DNA of 64,000 bases. Origin: Arabidopsis thaliana. Its lineage: Eukaryota; Streptophyta; Magnoliopsida; Brassicales; Brassicaceae. The number at the start of each line of letters is the position of its first letter. Positions within the stretch are counted from its first letter, which is position 1. The stretch lies in NCBI RefSeq assembly GCF_000001735.4, contig NC_003070.9, positions 2,604,001-2,668,000 of the forward strand, written 5' to 3'. Shown here in pieces: positions 45,959-57,029 of this stretch. The notes under the pieces were generated by a model, which saw only the letters and a list, made by a program, of their open reading frames with translations, was not told where the DNA came from and made no database searches. A program made the translations under genes and the position numbers.

Positions 45959-48900
45959 ATGGATGAAGATTCGTCTATGGTGGCTGACAACGATCAGGAT
46001 CGTGAGTTTCAGAGCCTTGATGGAGGCCAATCTCCTTCGCCTATGGAAAGAGAAACGCCTCAGCAGATGAACGACCAATCACCTCCTCCTGAAGGCGGAT
46101 CGGTGCCTACGCCGCCGCCTTCGGATCCTAATCCGGCAACTTCTCAGCAGCAAGCGGCTGCGGTTGTTGGACAAGAGCAGCAGCCGGCGCTAGTTGTTGG
46201 TCCGAGGTGTGCACCTACGTATTCGGTGGTGGATGCTATGATGGATAAAAAAGAGGATGGGCCTGGCCCTAGGTGTGGTCACACCTTGACGGCTGTGCCT
46301 GCTGTTGGTGATGAAGGAACGCCTGGTTATATTGGTCCTCGTCTTGTATTGTTTGGTGGTGCGACGGCTCTTGAGGGAAATTCTGGTGGCACCGGAACTC
46401 CTACTTCAGCTGGAAGTGCCGGCATTCGTACGTTTTCCTTCTCTGCTTGTTAAATAGTTTTAAGTATCACCGCTCTACATTTTCCTTCTCCTTTGCCTAA
46501 CTATTGTGAAGTTGTAGTTTGCCTTCCTTGCTTTGAAGGTTCTCTCCTGAACGATTGAAAAAGTTAACTCTTTTCTTATGGCTTAATTATTCTGATAGAG
46601 GGCCCTTGCCAAGCCTTGAACTTTTAAAGATTTACCTATTTCAAAGATATACGCTGGTTATTTGCTTGCAATCTTGTGAGATCGTCTAAGTTTGGAAACT
46701 TTAGTTCTGAAAGCTTCACATCTGTTAAATTTAACTGGCAATCTGAGGTGGCAGTGTTTCCTCAACATTTATTGCATCCTATTTCATTTGGAATCGGTAG
46801 AGCAAAGAGCTTGATGTAGTACCAGGGCACAGTATTGGCTGTGGAATGTTAGATCACTAATTCCGTTTATTTGCTGATAGATTCTATGTTCTAGTTCTTG
46901 TTATTTCTTAAGGTTCCTAGATTTATCTGGTTGTATTAATTAATTTGGGTGTTCTTTTCTCTGCAGGGCTAGCTGGGGCAACTGCTGATGTTCATTGTTA
47001 TGATGTACTTTCTAATAAGTGGACTAGGTGAGCATTAAATGTGAATGTCTTTGGGTTTTCACGCTAATTATGAAAAATGCATGAGATCCTACCCCGTTTA
47101 AAAGTGTGGATACCAGTTAATTAAATGAATTGAGGCTACAGGCTTACACCTTTTGGAGAACCACCAACCCCGAGGGCCGCACATGTTGCAACTGCAGTCG
47201 GGACCATGGTAGTTATTCAGGTAGGGGAGAAATGATGTTTTTATATTATGTGTATGATTTAAGTTTATCAATGTAAGATGAGCATTTCCAGTCAGCTATG
47301 AAAGTGCTTATAAATTCTTTCTGTTGTACAGGGTGGAATTGGTCCTGCTGGTTTATCGGCTGAAGACCTTCATGTTCTTGATCTCACTCAACAACGGCCA
47401 CGATGGCACAGGTTTGAAAATATGCCTGCCACTATCTCGGTTGAAAATTCATTTTACTAGTTCGTGTCTTGATATTGATTATGTCTCTATCCAGGGTTGT
47501 TGTTCAGGGTCCTGGACCAGGACCTCGTTATGGACATGTCATGGCACTCGTGGGGCAAAGGTATCTCATGGCAATTGGTGGAAATGATGGTAAGCAGTTT
47601 TCCATATTGGCTTATTCTCAGTGTTTTATGTAAGGGTATCATATTCTCATTAAAGCTTCACCCTTCTGAACTCCATTCGAACTACTAGGAAAACGTCCAC
47701 TTGCTGATGTATGGGCCTTGGATACTGCCGCCAAGCCTTATGAATGGCGTAAGTTGGAACCAGAAGGGGAAGGTCCACCTCCCTGCATGTAAGTTTGATT
47801 AGACTCCTTTATGATTGTGAGCTTTCTGGAGTAATTGTTTATATCTGTTTGTACGTTGTAACTAGGTATGCAACTGCAAGTGCGCGCTCCGATGGTCTTC
47901 TTCTCCTCTGTGGTGGAAGGGATGCAAACAGTGTGGTAAGTGAAGAGATTTATTACAGTCATACCCAATTATCTCTTTGAAACAAACACTGAGCCACTTA
48001 TAGAGGCATGATTCTATTTTGGCTTTTGCTTTTAGTGTGAGATAAAAATGGGACCGTGAGATTTAGTCAATTAATTTATAGAGGTTGAGTTTTGTCACTG
48101 AGCAAATTGAAAAGTATTTTATTTCCCCAGCTACAAATTTATTAATGGTCCAATGAACGATCTTCATTCTATGTTCCAGAGCAGATGGAGATGTAACTCT
48201 TCTCTGCTAGGTAAATTAATCAAGAGTTTGTGTGTGTTTCAACACAGACTCTGAAGAAGTAACAAACATAAATTGTGTGCAAGACCTCGTGAAGCTTCTA
48301 CGAGAAAAGGAACTATAATTTCTTTTGTCAACAAGGAATGAGCTTATTATCAATTATGTGTTTATACATGATCATGAGAAGTTGTCAATTCTGCGTAAAG
48401 TGAAATATGAAACTTAATGGACTGCTTTAATCTTGAATGGTTGATTGAGGAGCTTAATTTTTTTCTACGTTTGAATTGATAGCCTCTGGCCAGTGCATAT
48501 GGACTTGCGAAGCACAGAGATGGACGTTGGGAATGGGCCATAGCCCCTGGTGTCTCACCATCTTCCAGATATCAGCATGCAGCAGTATGGATGCTTCTTC
48601 CTCTTTGGTTCTCTTTTCTGTCCTCATCAGAATTATTAAATTCTTTGGTTAATTATTTAGGTCTTTGTAAATGCAAGACTTCATGTGTCCGGTGGGGCAC
48701 TTGGTGGTGGACGCATGGTTGAAGACTCATCCAGTGTTGCAGGTTAGCAAATGAAAAGAGGCAGTCTGATGTTTGTGCTGTTGGATTATCATTGAGGAAA
48801 TACTTGAGTTTCCATATAATTTCTGCACCACTTTTAGTCTTCTGTTGGCCATTGTTGAAATGTGTCTCATGTATAGACGATAGTTGTATATTTTGGTTTT

Positions 48901-51900
48901 GTACTAAAATGTGCATTGAGTTCATCTACAATTCTCTGATTATTTCATCTATTGTCTTTGTACAGTATTGGATACTGCAGCAGGTGTATGGTGTGATACA
49001 AAATCAGTTGTTACTAGTCCTAGAACTGGTAGGTATAGTGCCGATGCAGCTGGTGGCGATGCTTCGGTTGAGCTGACTAGGCGGTGTAGGCATGCTGCTG
49101 CTGCAGTCGGTGATTTGATATTTATCTACGGTGGTTTACGTGGAGGTAAAGAGCTGGCAGAACTTTGCTAATGTACCTTTGATGCTTTGTTACAGACCAA
49201 CATTGTTTAGATATCACAATTCTTTTGCATGCTTCTTAATGAGGATAAACCAATATATACGGTTGGATTGTTCTTTAAATGTGGCATAATGTACATTGTG
49301 TAGCCAGTGTGTGCTACTGTAGAATTACGCCTTCTTTACTAGGTATTGCTTTTCGTCAGAATCTGAGAGACCATAACAGAAATAGCGAATATATAAAATT
49401 CCTGCATTCTTTAGAAATTATGGTTTCACTACTTAATTATATATTGTTGATACTTTAGGGGTGTTACTCGATGACTTATTGGTTGCTGAAGATCTTGCTG
49501 CTGCGGAAACAACATATGCTGCTTCTCATGCTGCTGCAGCTGCGGCAACAAATTCTCCACCAGGTCGATTACCTGGAAGGTATGGTTTTTCAGATGAAAG
49601 GAACAGGGAGTTATCTGAATCAGCTGCTGATGGCGCTGTGGTGCTGGGAAGCCCTGTTGCACCCCCTGTAAATGGTGATATGCATACTGATATTAGCCCT
49701 GAAAATGCATTACTTCCAGGAACTCGGTTAGCTAACTTCCCTAAAGAATGATTTATCTTGTGCCGTATTGTTAAAACAGTGATGAATTTAGTGACAATGA
49801 TCCATCACCACTTTGTAGGAGAACGAATAAGGGTGTGGAGTATCTTGTTGAAGCATCAGCAGCGGAAGCTGAGGCGATCAGTGCGACGTTGGCTGCTGCC
49901 AAGGCAAGACAAGTCAATGGTGAAGTTGAACTCCCTGATAGGGATTGTGGTGCAGAGGCTACACCCAGTGGGAAACCTACATTTTCGCTAATCAAGCCAG
50001 ATTCTATGGGCTCAATGAGTGTTACACCTGCAGGGATTCGTCTTCATCATAGAGCTGTGAGTGTCACACTTATTGTATTGAATATATCAAGTCTTGCATT
50101 ATACTGCTTTGAACACCATGTTCTTCATTTACTAGTATTTCTTACCCCAAATTCTCACCACTAAAGCATTTCTGGTTTATAATGTTTCTGGCACTTTGTT
50201 ATTTAGGTGGTGGTTGCTGCTGAAACTGGTGGCGCCTTAGGTGGAATGGTTAGACAGTTATCCATTGATCAATTTGAAAATGAGGGACGGCGTGTCAGTT
50301 ATGGGACACCAGAAAGTGCAACAGCAGCAAGGAAACTATTAGATCGACAAATGTCAATCAACAGTGTTCCAAAGAAGGTAAAGATTTTGATTATCGACAT
50401 AATTTTCTGTATTATTGGGATCCTACATGTGGATTTAAAAACACAGTAATACATCTGGTAAAGTGTGATGAAATTATGAAAAGGGTACAATCTTGAACTA
50501 TTATATAATACTTTCGTTCTGTGGCATTGGTTAATTGTGATAGAAATCGAATAAGCTATTGTATAGGTATACTATCTCCTGGTTTCCATTACTGGTAACT
50601 CATAGTTGAAGATTCGTTTGCATCCTCTTATTGTTCAATTAAGCATCGGGTGCCTAAAGACTCGCTTAGTGATTCTGGAGTTTTAACAATATGTGACCTA
50701 ACTATGTCTTAATAGGTTATAGCTCATCTTTTGAAGCCTCGTGGTTGGAAGCCTCCTGTTCGACGGCAGTTTTTCCTAGATTGCAATGAAATAGCTGATC
50801 TTTGTGATAGTGCAGAACGTATCTTCGCAAGTGAACCGACTGTATTACAGCTTAAAGCTCCTATCAAAATATTTGGTGATCTGCATGGGCAGTTTGGGGA
50901 TCTTATGCGCCTTTTTGATGAATATGGTTCACCATCTACAGCTGGAGACATATCGTAAGTGCATCACTAAAACTTGTGACATCAGTGGCCCTACTTCTTG
51001 CTACTTTTTGCTGGACATTGCTCATTTTGTTGTTTAATTGTCAGATATATCGACTACCTCTTCTTAGGGGACTATGTTGATCGGGGTCAACACAGTCTAG
51101 AAACAATCTCCCTTCTACTTGCACTAAAGGTAGTCCTAAGTGTATTATGTCAGTTTTGCCTTGATGCAGGTGTTCTAGTTGCTTTTGACCATAGAAGGTT
51201 TGACGTTCTATTTTTGGTACTGCAGGTTGAGTACCAGCATAATGTACACTTAATTCGGGGAAACCATGAAGCTGCAGATATCAATGCCCTTTTTGGCTTC
51301 CGGATAGAGTGTATTGAGCGAATGGTAATGTAATCTGCTTCTGAATCTCTTGTTTCCATGTTTATTTGTCTCATGTTGTGGTTGCTTTGTAGGGTGAACG
51401 TGATGGAATCTGGGTGTGGCACCGAATAAATCGTTTATTCAATTGGCTACCTCTTGCTGCATCGATTGAGAAGAAAATTATCTGTATGCATGGGGGTATT
51501 GGTCGTTCTATAAATCATGTGGAGCAGATAGAAAATATTCAACGTCCAATTACAATGGAAGCTGGCTCCATTGTTCTTATGGATTTATTATGGTTAGTCC
51601 TTAGCTTCTATATGTTGGTCTGCTTAATGTTTTGGTCGAGTCTTACTAATTTGTTAATTTGGATTTGTTAGGTCGGATCCAACTGAAAATGACAGTGTCG
51701 AAGGTTTAAGGCCCAATGCTAGAGGCCCTGGATTGGTTACTTTTGGGGTAAGTAATTTTCTTGTGTTTTAATTTTATGTTGTCTGAATTTCGTTTTTCCT
51801 CCCTTCAGAAAACCAATAATCTCTTTCTTTTCTCACAATATTTATTCTGTGCAATGAGGTGCTGCTATTGTTAGACCAAGAATATATGATATTTTTTTCT

Positions 51901-52564
51901 TGAAACCAAGGAATATAGTCTAGTTTGCTCCCAATAATTTACCATATGAAGAAGTGTTAATTGCTTTTGCTTTTCATTTTTACCTGTTCTGTTACTCACC
52001 AAAACTTGGCAATTGTAGCCTGACCGTGTCATGGAGTTCTGCAACAACAACGATCTTCAGTTGATTGTACGAGCACACGAATGCGTAATGGATGGATTTG
52101 AGCGTTTTGCTCAGGGGCATTTGATAACGCTCTTTTCTGCTACAAACTATTGTGGTATGTACATGGACTCACTAAGTGCCATAACCGGATTTTGATATTT
52201 TGATGGGGTTATTTCTGTTTTCTTAATAGTTTTTATACTAAATCTCAGGTACTGCAAACAATGCTGGGGCTATCTTGGTACTAGGGAGAGATCTTGTAGT
52301 GGTACCTAAGCTCATTCATCCGTTACCTCCAGCACTTTCATCGCCTGAAACTTCACCAGAAAGACATATAGAAGACACATGGATGCAGGTTCATATTGCT
52401 TCATTTCATTACTGAATCTTAGTCCATAGTTATTGACCTGAAACATTGGTACTTAGCGTAGTATGCACTTTTCGCAGGAGCTGAACGCAAATAGGCCAGC
52501 GACGCCAACCCGAGGACGCCCACAAAATTCAAATGACCGAGGAGGTTCTCTGGCTTGGATGTGA
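45959..52564 (+). CDS. BSL2: Kelch-repeat Ser/Thr protein phosphatase, BSU1-like 2
   Basis: Twenty-one exons: 45959-46427, 46967-47027, 47142-47220, 47332-47411, 47495-47589, 47689-47788, 47866-47935, 48483-48584, 48661-48742, 48966-49145, 49459-49726, 49819-50056, 50207-50377, 50716-50954, 51045-51129, 51226-51324, 51393-51592, 51672-51747, 52019-52154, 52249-52388 and 52478-52564. They give 1018 residues. After a Pro/Gln-rich start, kelch repeats fill about residues 80-430. An Ala-rich linker follows, then a PP1-like catalytic domain with GDLHGQ (719-724), GDYVDRG (753-759), GNHE (785-788) and HGGIG. BSL phosphatases act in brassinosteroid signalling by dephosphorylating BIN2-type kinases, and in stomatal lineage polarity. 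It matches At1g08420. An alternative acceptor at 49779 would add 13 residues in frame. Confidence 0.95.
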
Positions 52565-53428
52565 GGCAGATAAAGAGGCACTCGTGCACATACATACCGC
52601 TCCAAAAAACACTTGTAACATCTGCCTCCTGGTGTTCCTCATGTGTACAGAAAAAGATGAGCCATAGACGAGAAACGATGAGGCTTGAAGATATCAGGGG
52701 GTGTGTAAATTAAGATGTTAAAAGGTTAGAGAAGTCAGTTTTGGTGGTGGTTTAGTAGTGATTTGTAGAGTTTATTTGTCCGGGCTTTAGTCCTCTCGTT
52801 CATTTTTATTCAGTCTGCTGTTTCTTCTTTTTTTTTATCATGTCATATCTTTCTTTTTTCCTCTTCAATTGTCTCCGTTGTTTTCGTTTGTGGTATAGTT
52901 TTTTGGCGAGTGGGTATGAATTCTTAGAATGGTAATGGTTGATTAGGTGGAGGATGGTCTGATGTCGTGGGGGGGGGGGGCTTTTGTGTATTTTAATTTT
53001 ATTGTCAGTTCATACTTTGTAACATTTGTGTTGATTATATGATACGAAAAATTTTCCTGGCTCCTTTTGGTTGTCTAAGCTAGACCAAAAAAGAAGAGAA
53101 AAGAAAGAACTTATGCCCTTGAAAGCGACTTTGAGTTGGTTCATGGATCCTCGGGTGATGGACTCAGTCACTCGATTTGCTTGAGATTCATAAATTTATA
53201 CATGTGCTTTGTGGCCTTCAAATGAAACACTGGTGATGTCGATATGATGTGATTTGGCATCGATGCTGTCATTGGCTCCAAAAAATCATGTTTTAGCGGT
53301 GAGAACAAAAAAAACAAAATTTTTGGAGGATCAGATGGTTGAAGTTAAAACTCGAGGGTATTAGATGGTTAAATTTTAATATTGTTTTGGATATAGGATG
53401 GTGATTAAAAAAAAAAAGTTTTGATTAG

Positions 53429-53920
53429 TGTTGGTGCAGGAATTAGCATCTCCGATAATACCAATTTAAACCAAGGAATAACGTGAATAAAATCGAGAAT
53501 TCGATTGAACCGGGGTATCCCGGCTAGTCTGTTAATGGGCCTAAGTCATGAGCTCGCCAGAAGATTTAGGTCGACAGTCAAGATCGCCATAGGCGGCTTC
53601 TCAGGTCGTGTAAAGGGAAAACTTCCATTTAAGAGAAGAGGATCTCATGAAGAATAGAAGTAATGAAGATTTAGACCTAAGATAATTAGAAGTTTATCAT
53701 ATTTTGGTATGTTGGACCCATTGTATAAATAGGGGGGGGGGGTCAAGCCCTCTAAGAGGATCATGACCAACCTAAGACAAGAGACTACTATTACAGAGCA
53801 AACTCTAGCTTTTTATTCAAGCAACTTTGTTCTTCTCCTTTGATTATTCGTGAGCTAAGAGAGAAGTGAATTTGTCTAAATCCCTTAGTACAAATTAATT
53901 GTTTGATTAGAGAATCAACA
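53429..53920 (+). mobile_element. Solo LTR of an LTR retrotransposon, with 5-bp target-site duplication
   Basis: The element is 492 bp, begins TGTTGGTGCAGG and ends GAGAATCAACA, so its termini form the TG...CA pair with a 5-bp inverted repeat TGTTG/CAACA. It is flanked on both sides by ATTAG (53424-53428 and 53921-53925), a perfect 5-bp target-site duplication. Inside, TATAAATAG at 53724-53732 is followed at once by an 11-base G run, which looks like an LTR promoter and start site read on the plus strand. No internal domain, primer-binding site or second LTR is present, so it arose by LTR-LTR recombination. I cannot name the family with confidence; a Ty3/gypsy-type element is plausible. Confidence 0.88.
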
Positions 53921-54498
53921 ATTAGTTTTGAACCTGATGATGTATTGGTCAAACTTGTAATCATCGCATCTGAGTTTGAGGTCATTTTTTCCAACTGTTG
54001 TTATACATATAAAATATCCAAAGAATAAAAGCCTTGTACGATCGGGGTATTGGGGTCCGTACCAACTTGTTGACATTTTTTATGTTTTTGGTGTGTGGCA
54101 GACTAGATTGAAACAATAATGACTAAGCAACTCAGTAAGAGTCCTTTTTTTGGACTCAGTAAAAGAGTCCAAGTTTTCTTTGAACAACAAAATTTTGTTG
54201 AGGTGTGTATGCACTTGGTTGGGAACAAACAAGTAGATGGCAAAGATCATTCGAACATTGGAGCCCAAGTGTTGAGGGCACTAATCTTGTCGATTACAGA
54301 AACGAAATTATTTGGGGAAGCTGCAAGAAAAAGTTTAGTTAAATCTTTTATATTCCTTAATCAAAATGTATCATGCATACACTATATACAATTCACTAAA
54401 GTATGATAGTTAAATACCTAATTAATATCATGATCAACTCCTACCGGTTCATCTAACTAATCCAGCTCAGCATAAAAACCCTCACGCGTCGCTCCAAT

Positions 54499-54558
54499 TA
54501 AGGGGAGGGCTTAACTAGTGCCCAACTTACTGGGCTAGGTTCGACTCCGTTTTTTTAT
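54499..54558 (+). other. tRNA-like B-box with T-run, possible SINE remnant
   Basis: GGTTCGACTCC at 54538-54548 fits the RNA polymerase III B-box consensus exactly. A T-run follows within four bases. Upstream, AGGGCTTAACTAGTGCC is only weakly A-box like and sits closer than in a normal tRNA. No cloverleaf can be drawn, so it is not a tRNA gene; a decayed tRNA-derived SINE head is the best guess. Confidence 0.3.
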
Positions 54559-54684
54559 TACATTTTCCTTTTCCATTTCTTTAAGACTTTAACCCTGAAA
54601 TCTCGAAGTGCAACGCACCACTAATTTTTTATAAATATTAACATAACATTTCATGAGTCCTAAACAAGAGTCTCTCTTGGTCTT

Positions 54685-54692
54685 TATAAATA
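54685..54692 (+). promoter_or_regulatory. ALMT1 TATA box
   Basis: TATAAATA lies 108-115 bp before the ALMT1 ATG. The same motif sits at the matching place upstream of ALMT2, and the adjoining block (about 54605-54675) is conserved between the two promoters. Confidence 0.65.
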
Positions 54693-54799
54693 CATCGATC
54701 CATGTACATAAAAACAACAAGTCATCTTTTCTTTCTATCTGAAAGTAATCAGAGAATCAGAAAACACTTGAGAGAGCTGAGTGACCATCAAAAGGTGTT

Positions 54800-57029
54800 A
54801 TGGAGAAAGTGAGAGAGATAGTGAGAGAAGGGATTAGAGTAGGGAATGAAGACCCGAGAAGAATTATTCATGCTTTCAAAGTGGGACTTGCTCTTGTTTT
54901 GGTCTCTTCCTTCTATTATTACCAACCTTTCGGTCCTTTCACCGATTACTTCGGTATCAATGCAATGTGGGCTGTCATGACCGTCGTTGTTGTCTTTGAA
55001 TTCTCCGTAGGTTCGTCATCTAGTTTCTATCATTTGAATATGTCTAGTAGATATATCTAGGGAGAATGCAAGAATTTTTGTTGTAAACTTTTGGCCATAA
55101 TATTAAATAACTTTGGTTTGATGTGTACTTAGGGGCTACACTTGGGAAAGGACTAAATAGAGGAGTGGCAACATTAGTAGCAGGAGGACTAGGAATTGGA
55201 GCTCATCAACTAGCAAGATTGTCGGGTGCAACAGTGGAACCTATTCTTTTGGTCATGTTGGTCTTTGTGCAAGGTAAACCCTTATAACACTCTTTACATT
55301 TTCAGATTACCATGCGTTTCCAAGCGTTTGGTCAATCATTGTTTGGCTAAAGACTAGATCAAAGAAGATTGGGCAATGAGTAATTAGTATTGTGATATAT
55401 GTGCAGCTGCGTTGTCGACGTTCGTAAGGTTTTTCCCATGGGTAAAGACAAAGTTCGATTATGGGATATTGATATTCATATTGACGTTCGCGCTGATATC
55501 GTTGTCGGGGTTTAGAGACGAAGAGATAATGGATTTGGCAGAAAGCAGACTATCGACAGTGGTGATTGGAGGAGTCAGTTGCATCCTTATCTCTATCTTT
55601 GTCTGTCCTGTTTGGGCTGGACAAGATCTACATTCTCTCCTTGCCTCTAACTTTGACACTCTCTCCCACTTCCTTCAAGGTTTTTTATTTCTTTCTCTTT
55701 TTCTTTTCCTCATTATGTCTCTACAAGAACATAAATATATACATATACGAGATAGTGAATGTGAAATTGGCAGATTTTGGGGACGAATATTTTGAAGCGA
55801 GAGAGAAGGGGGACTACAAAGTAGTGGAGAAGAGGAAAAAGAATCTTGAGAGATATAAAAGTGTTCTTGACTCCAAAAGCGATGAAGAAGCTTTGGTGGG
55901 CTACTCTCTCTCTTTCTTTCCCTACTTGCTTCACAATTATGAAATCATTTGGATTGATTTTGTTTTGATATTTTGCGTTTAGGCTAATTACGCAGAATGG
56001 GAACCGCCTCATGGACAATTTAGGTTTAGGCATCCATGGAAACAATATGTTGCCGTTGGTGCATTACTCCGGCAGTGTGCCTACAGGATTGATGCCTTGA
56101 ATTCATACATCAACTCAGATTTTCAGGTAATCGCTAACTTTTTGTTAGGTGTTTGCATATTTAATTAAAACAAAATTTGAAAATACATAAAAGAAGAAAA
56201 ACTAATATGCTATTATGCTATAACTATTTTTGATCTAATACAATATATATATCTATATATATATATATATATATATTTACATGTCGCAAATGCAAACACA
56301 AAAATAACATCAGGTTGAAATTCTTAGTCTGTTAATTTGTTTATATAGTTTTTTTTTTTAGTGTAAACATGTATAGTAGTATATGTTTCTGGTTAACGTG
56401 TTTCTAACCCTTTGTTTATTTCTTATTTTTTCTATTAGATCCCAGTGGACATAAAAAAGAAATTAGAAACACCATTAAGAAGAATGAGCTCGGAATCGGG
56501 AAACTCAATGAAAGAAATGTCCATTTCACTAAAACAAATGATAAAATCATCTTCTTCTGATATCCATGTCTCAAACTCACAAGCTGCATGCAAATCTCTT
56601 TCTACTTTACTTAAATCAGGCATCTTGAACGATGTTGAGCCTCTTCAAATGATCTCATTGATGACGACTGTCTCCATGCTCATAGATATTGTTAACTTAA
56701 CCGAAAAGATCTCGGAATCTGTACACGAGCTTGCATCCGCTGCAAGATTTAAGAACAAGATGAGGCCGACCGTGCTATACGAGAAGTCGGATTCCGGAAG
56801 CATTGGTCGTGCCATGCCAATAGATTCTCATGAAGATCATCATGTTGTCACAGTTTTACATGACGTTGATAATGATAGATCAAACAATGTTGATGATTCA
56901 CGTGGAGGGAGTTCACAGGACTCATGTCATCATGTTGCCATAAAGATTGTTGATGATAACTCAAACCATGAAAAACATGAAGATGGTGAAATACATGTAC
57001 ATACATTAAGTAATGGGCATCTTCAGTAA
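54800..57029 (+). CDS. ALMT1: Aluminium-activated malate transporter 1
   Basis: Six exons, 54800-55010, 55133-55273, 55407-55679, 55774-55895, 55983-56126 and 56439-57029, encode 493 residues. The N-terminal half holds about six membrane spans ([110 protein letters not shown]). The second half is the cytosolic tail, with the conserved [17 protein letters not shown] motif, and ends in a His/Asp-rich stretch (SHEDHHVVTV, SCHHVAIKIVDDNSNHEKHEDGEIHVH). The channel releases malate from root tips, which chelates aluminium; its transcription depends on the zinc-finger factor STOP1. It matches At1g08430. A solo LTR lies about 0.9 kb upstream of the ATG. The next gene is its tandem copy, with identical exon phases. 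Confidence 0.97.

Larger units (their letters stand above)
52565..54799. other. Intergenic region between BSL2 and ALMT1
   Basis: These 2.2 kb contain the BSL2 3' UTR, a 12-base G run at 52969-52980, the solo LTR at 53429-53920, an unrecognised 95-codon open frame at 54119-54406 that shows no domain I know, and the ALMT1 promoter. A segment at 54031-54069 recurs upstream of ALMT2. No supported gene is present. Confidence 0.6.

Noticed and set aside
53791..53994. 67-codon minus-strand frame across the LTR end
   Set aside because: It crosses the LTR boundary and target-site duplication, so it is chance coding of the junction.
54499..54558. A functional tRNA gene
   Set aside because: The B-box is good but no D-arm, anticodon arm or acceptor pairing can be formed at the right distances.
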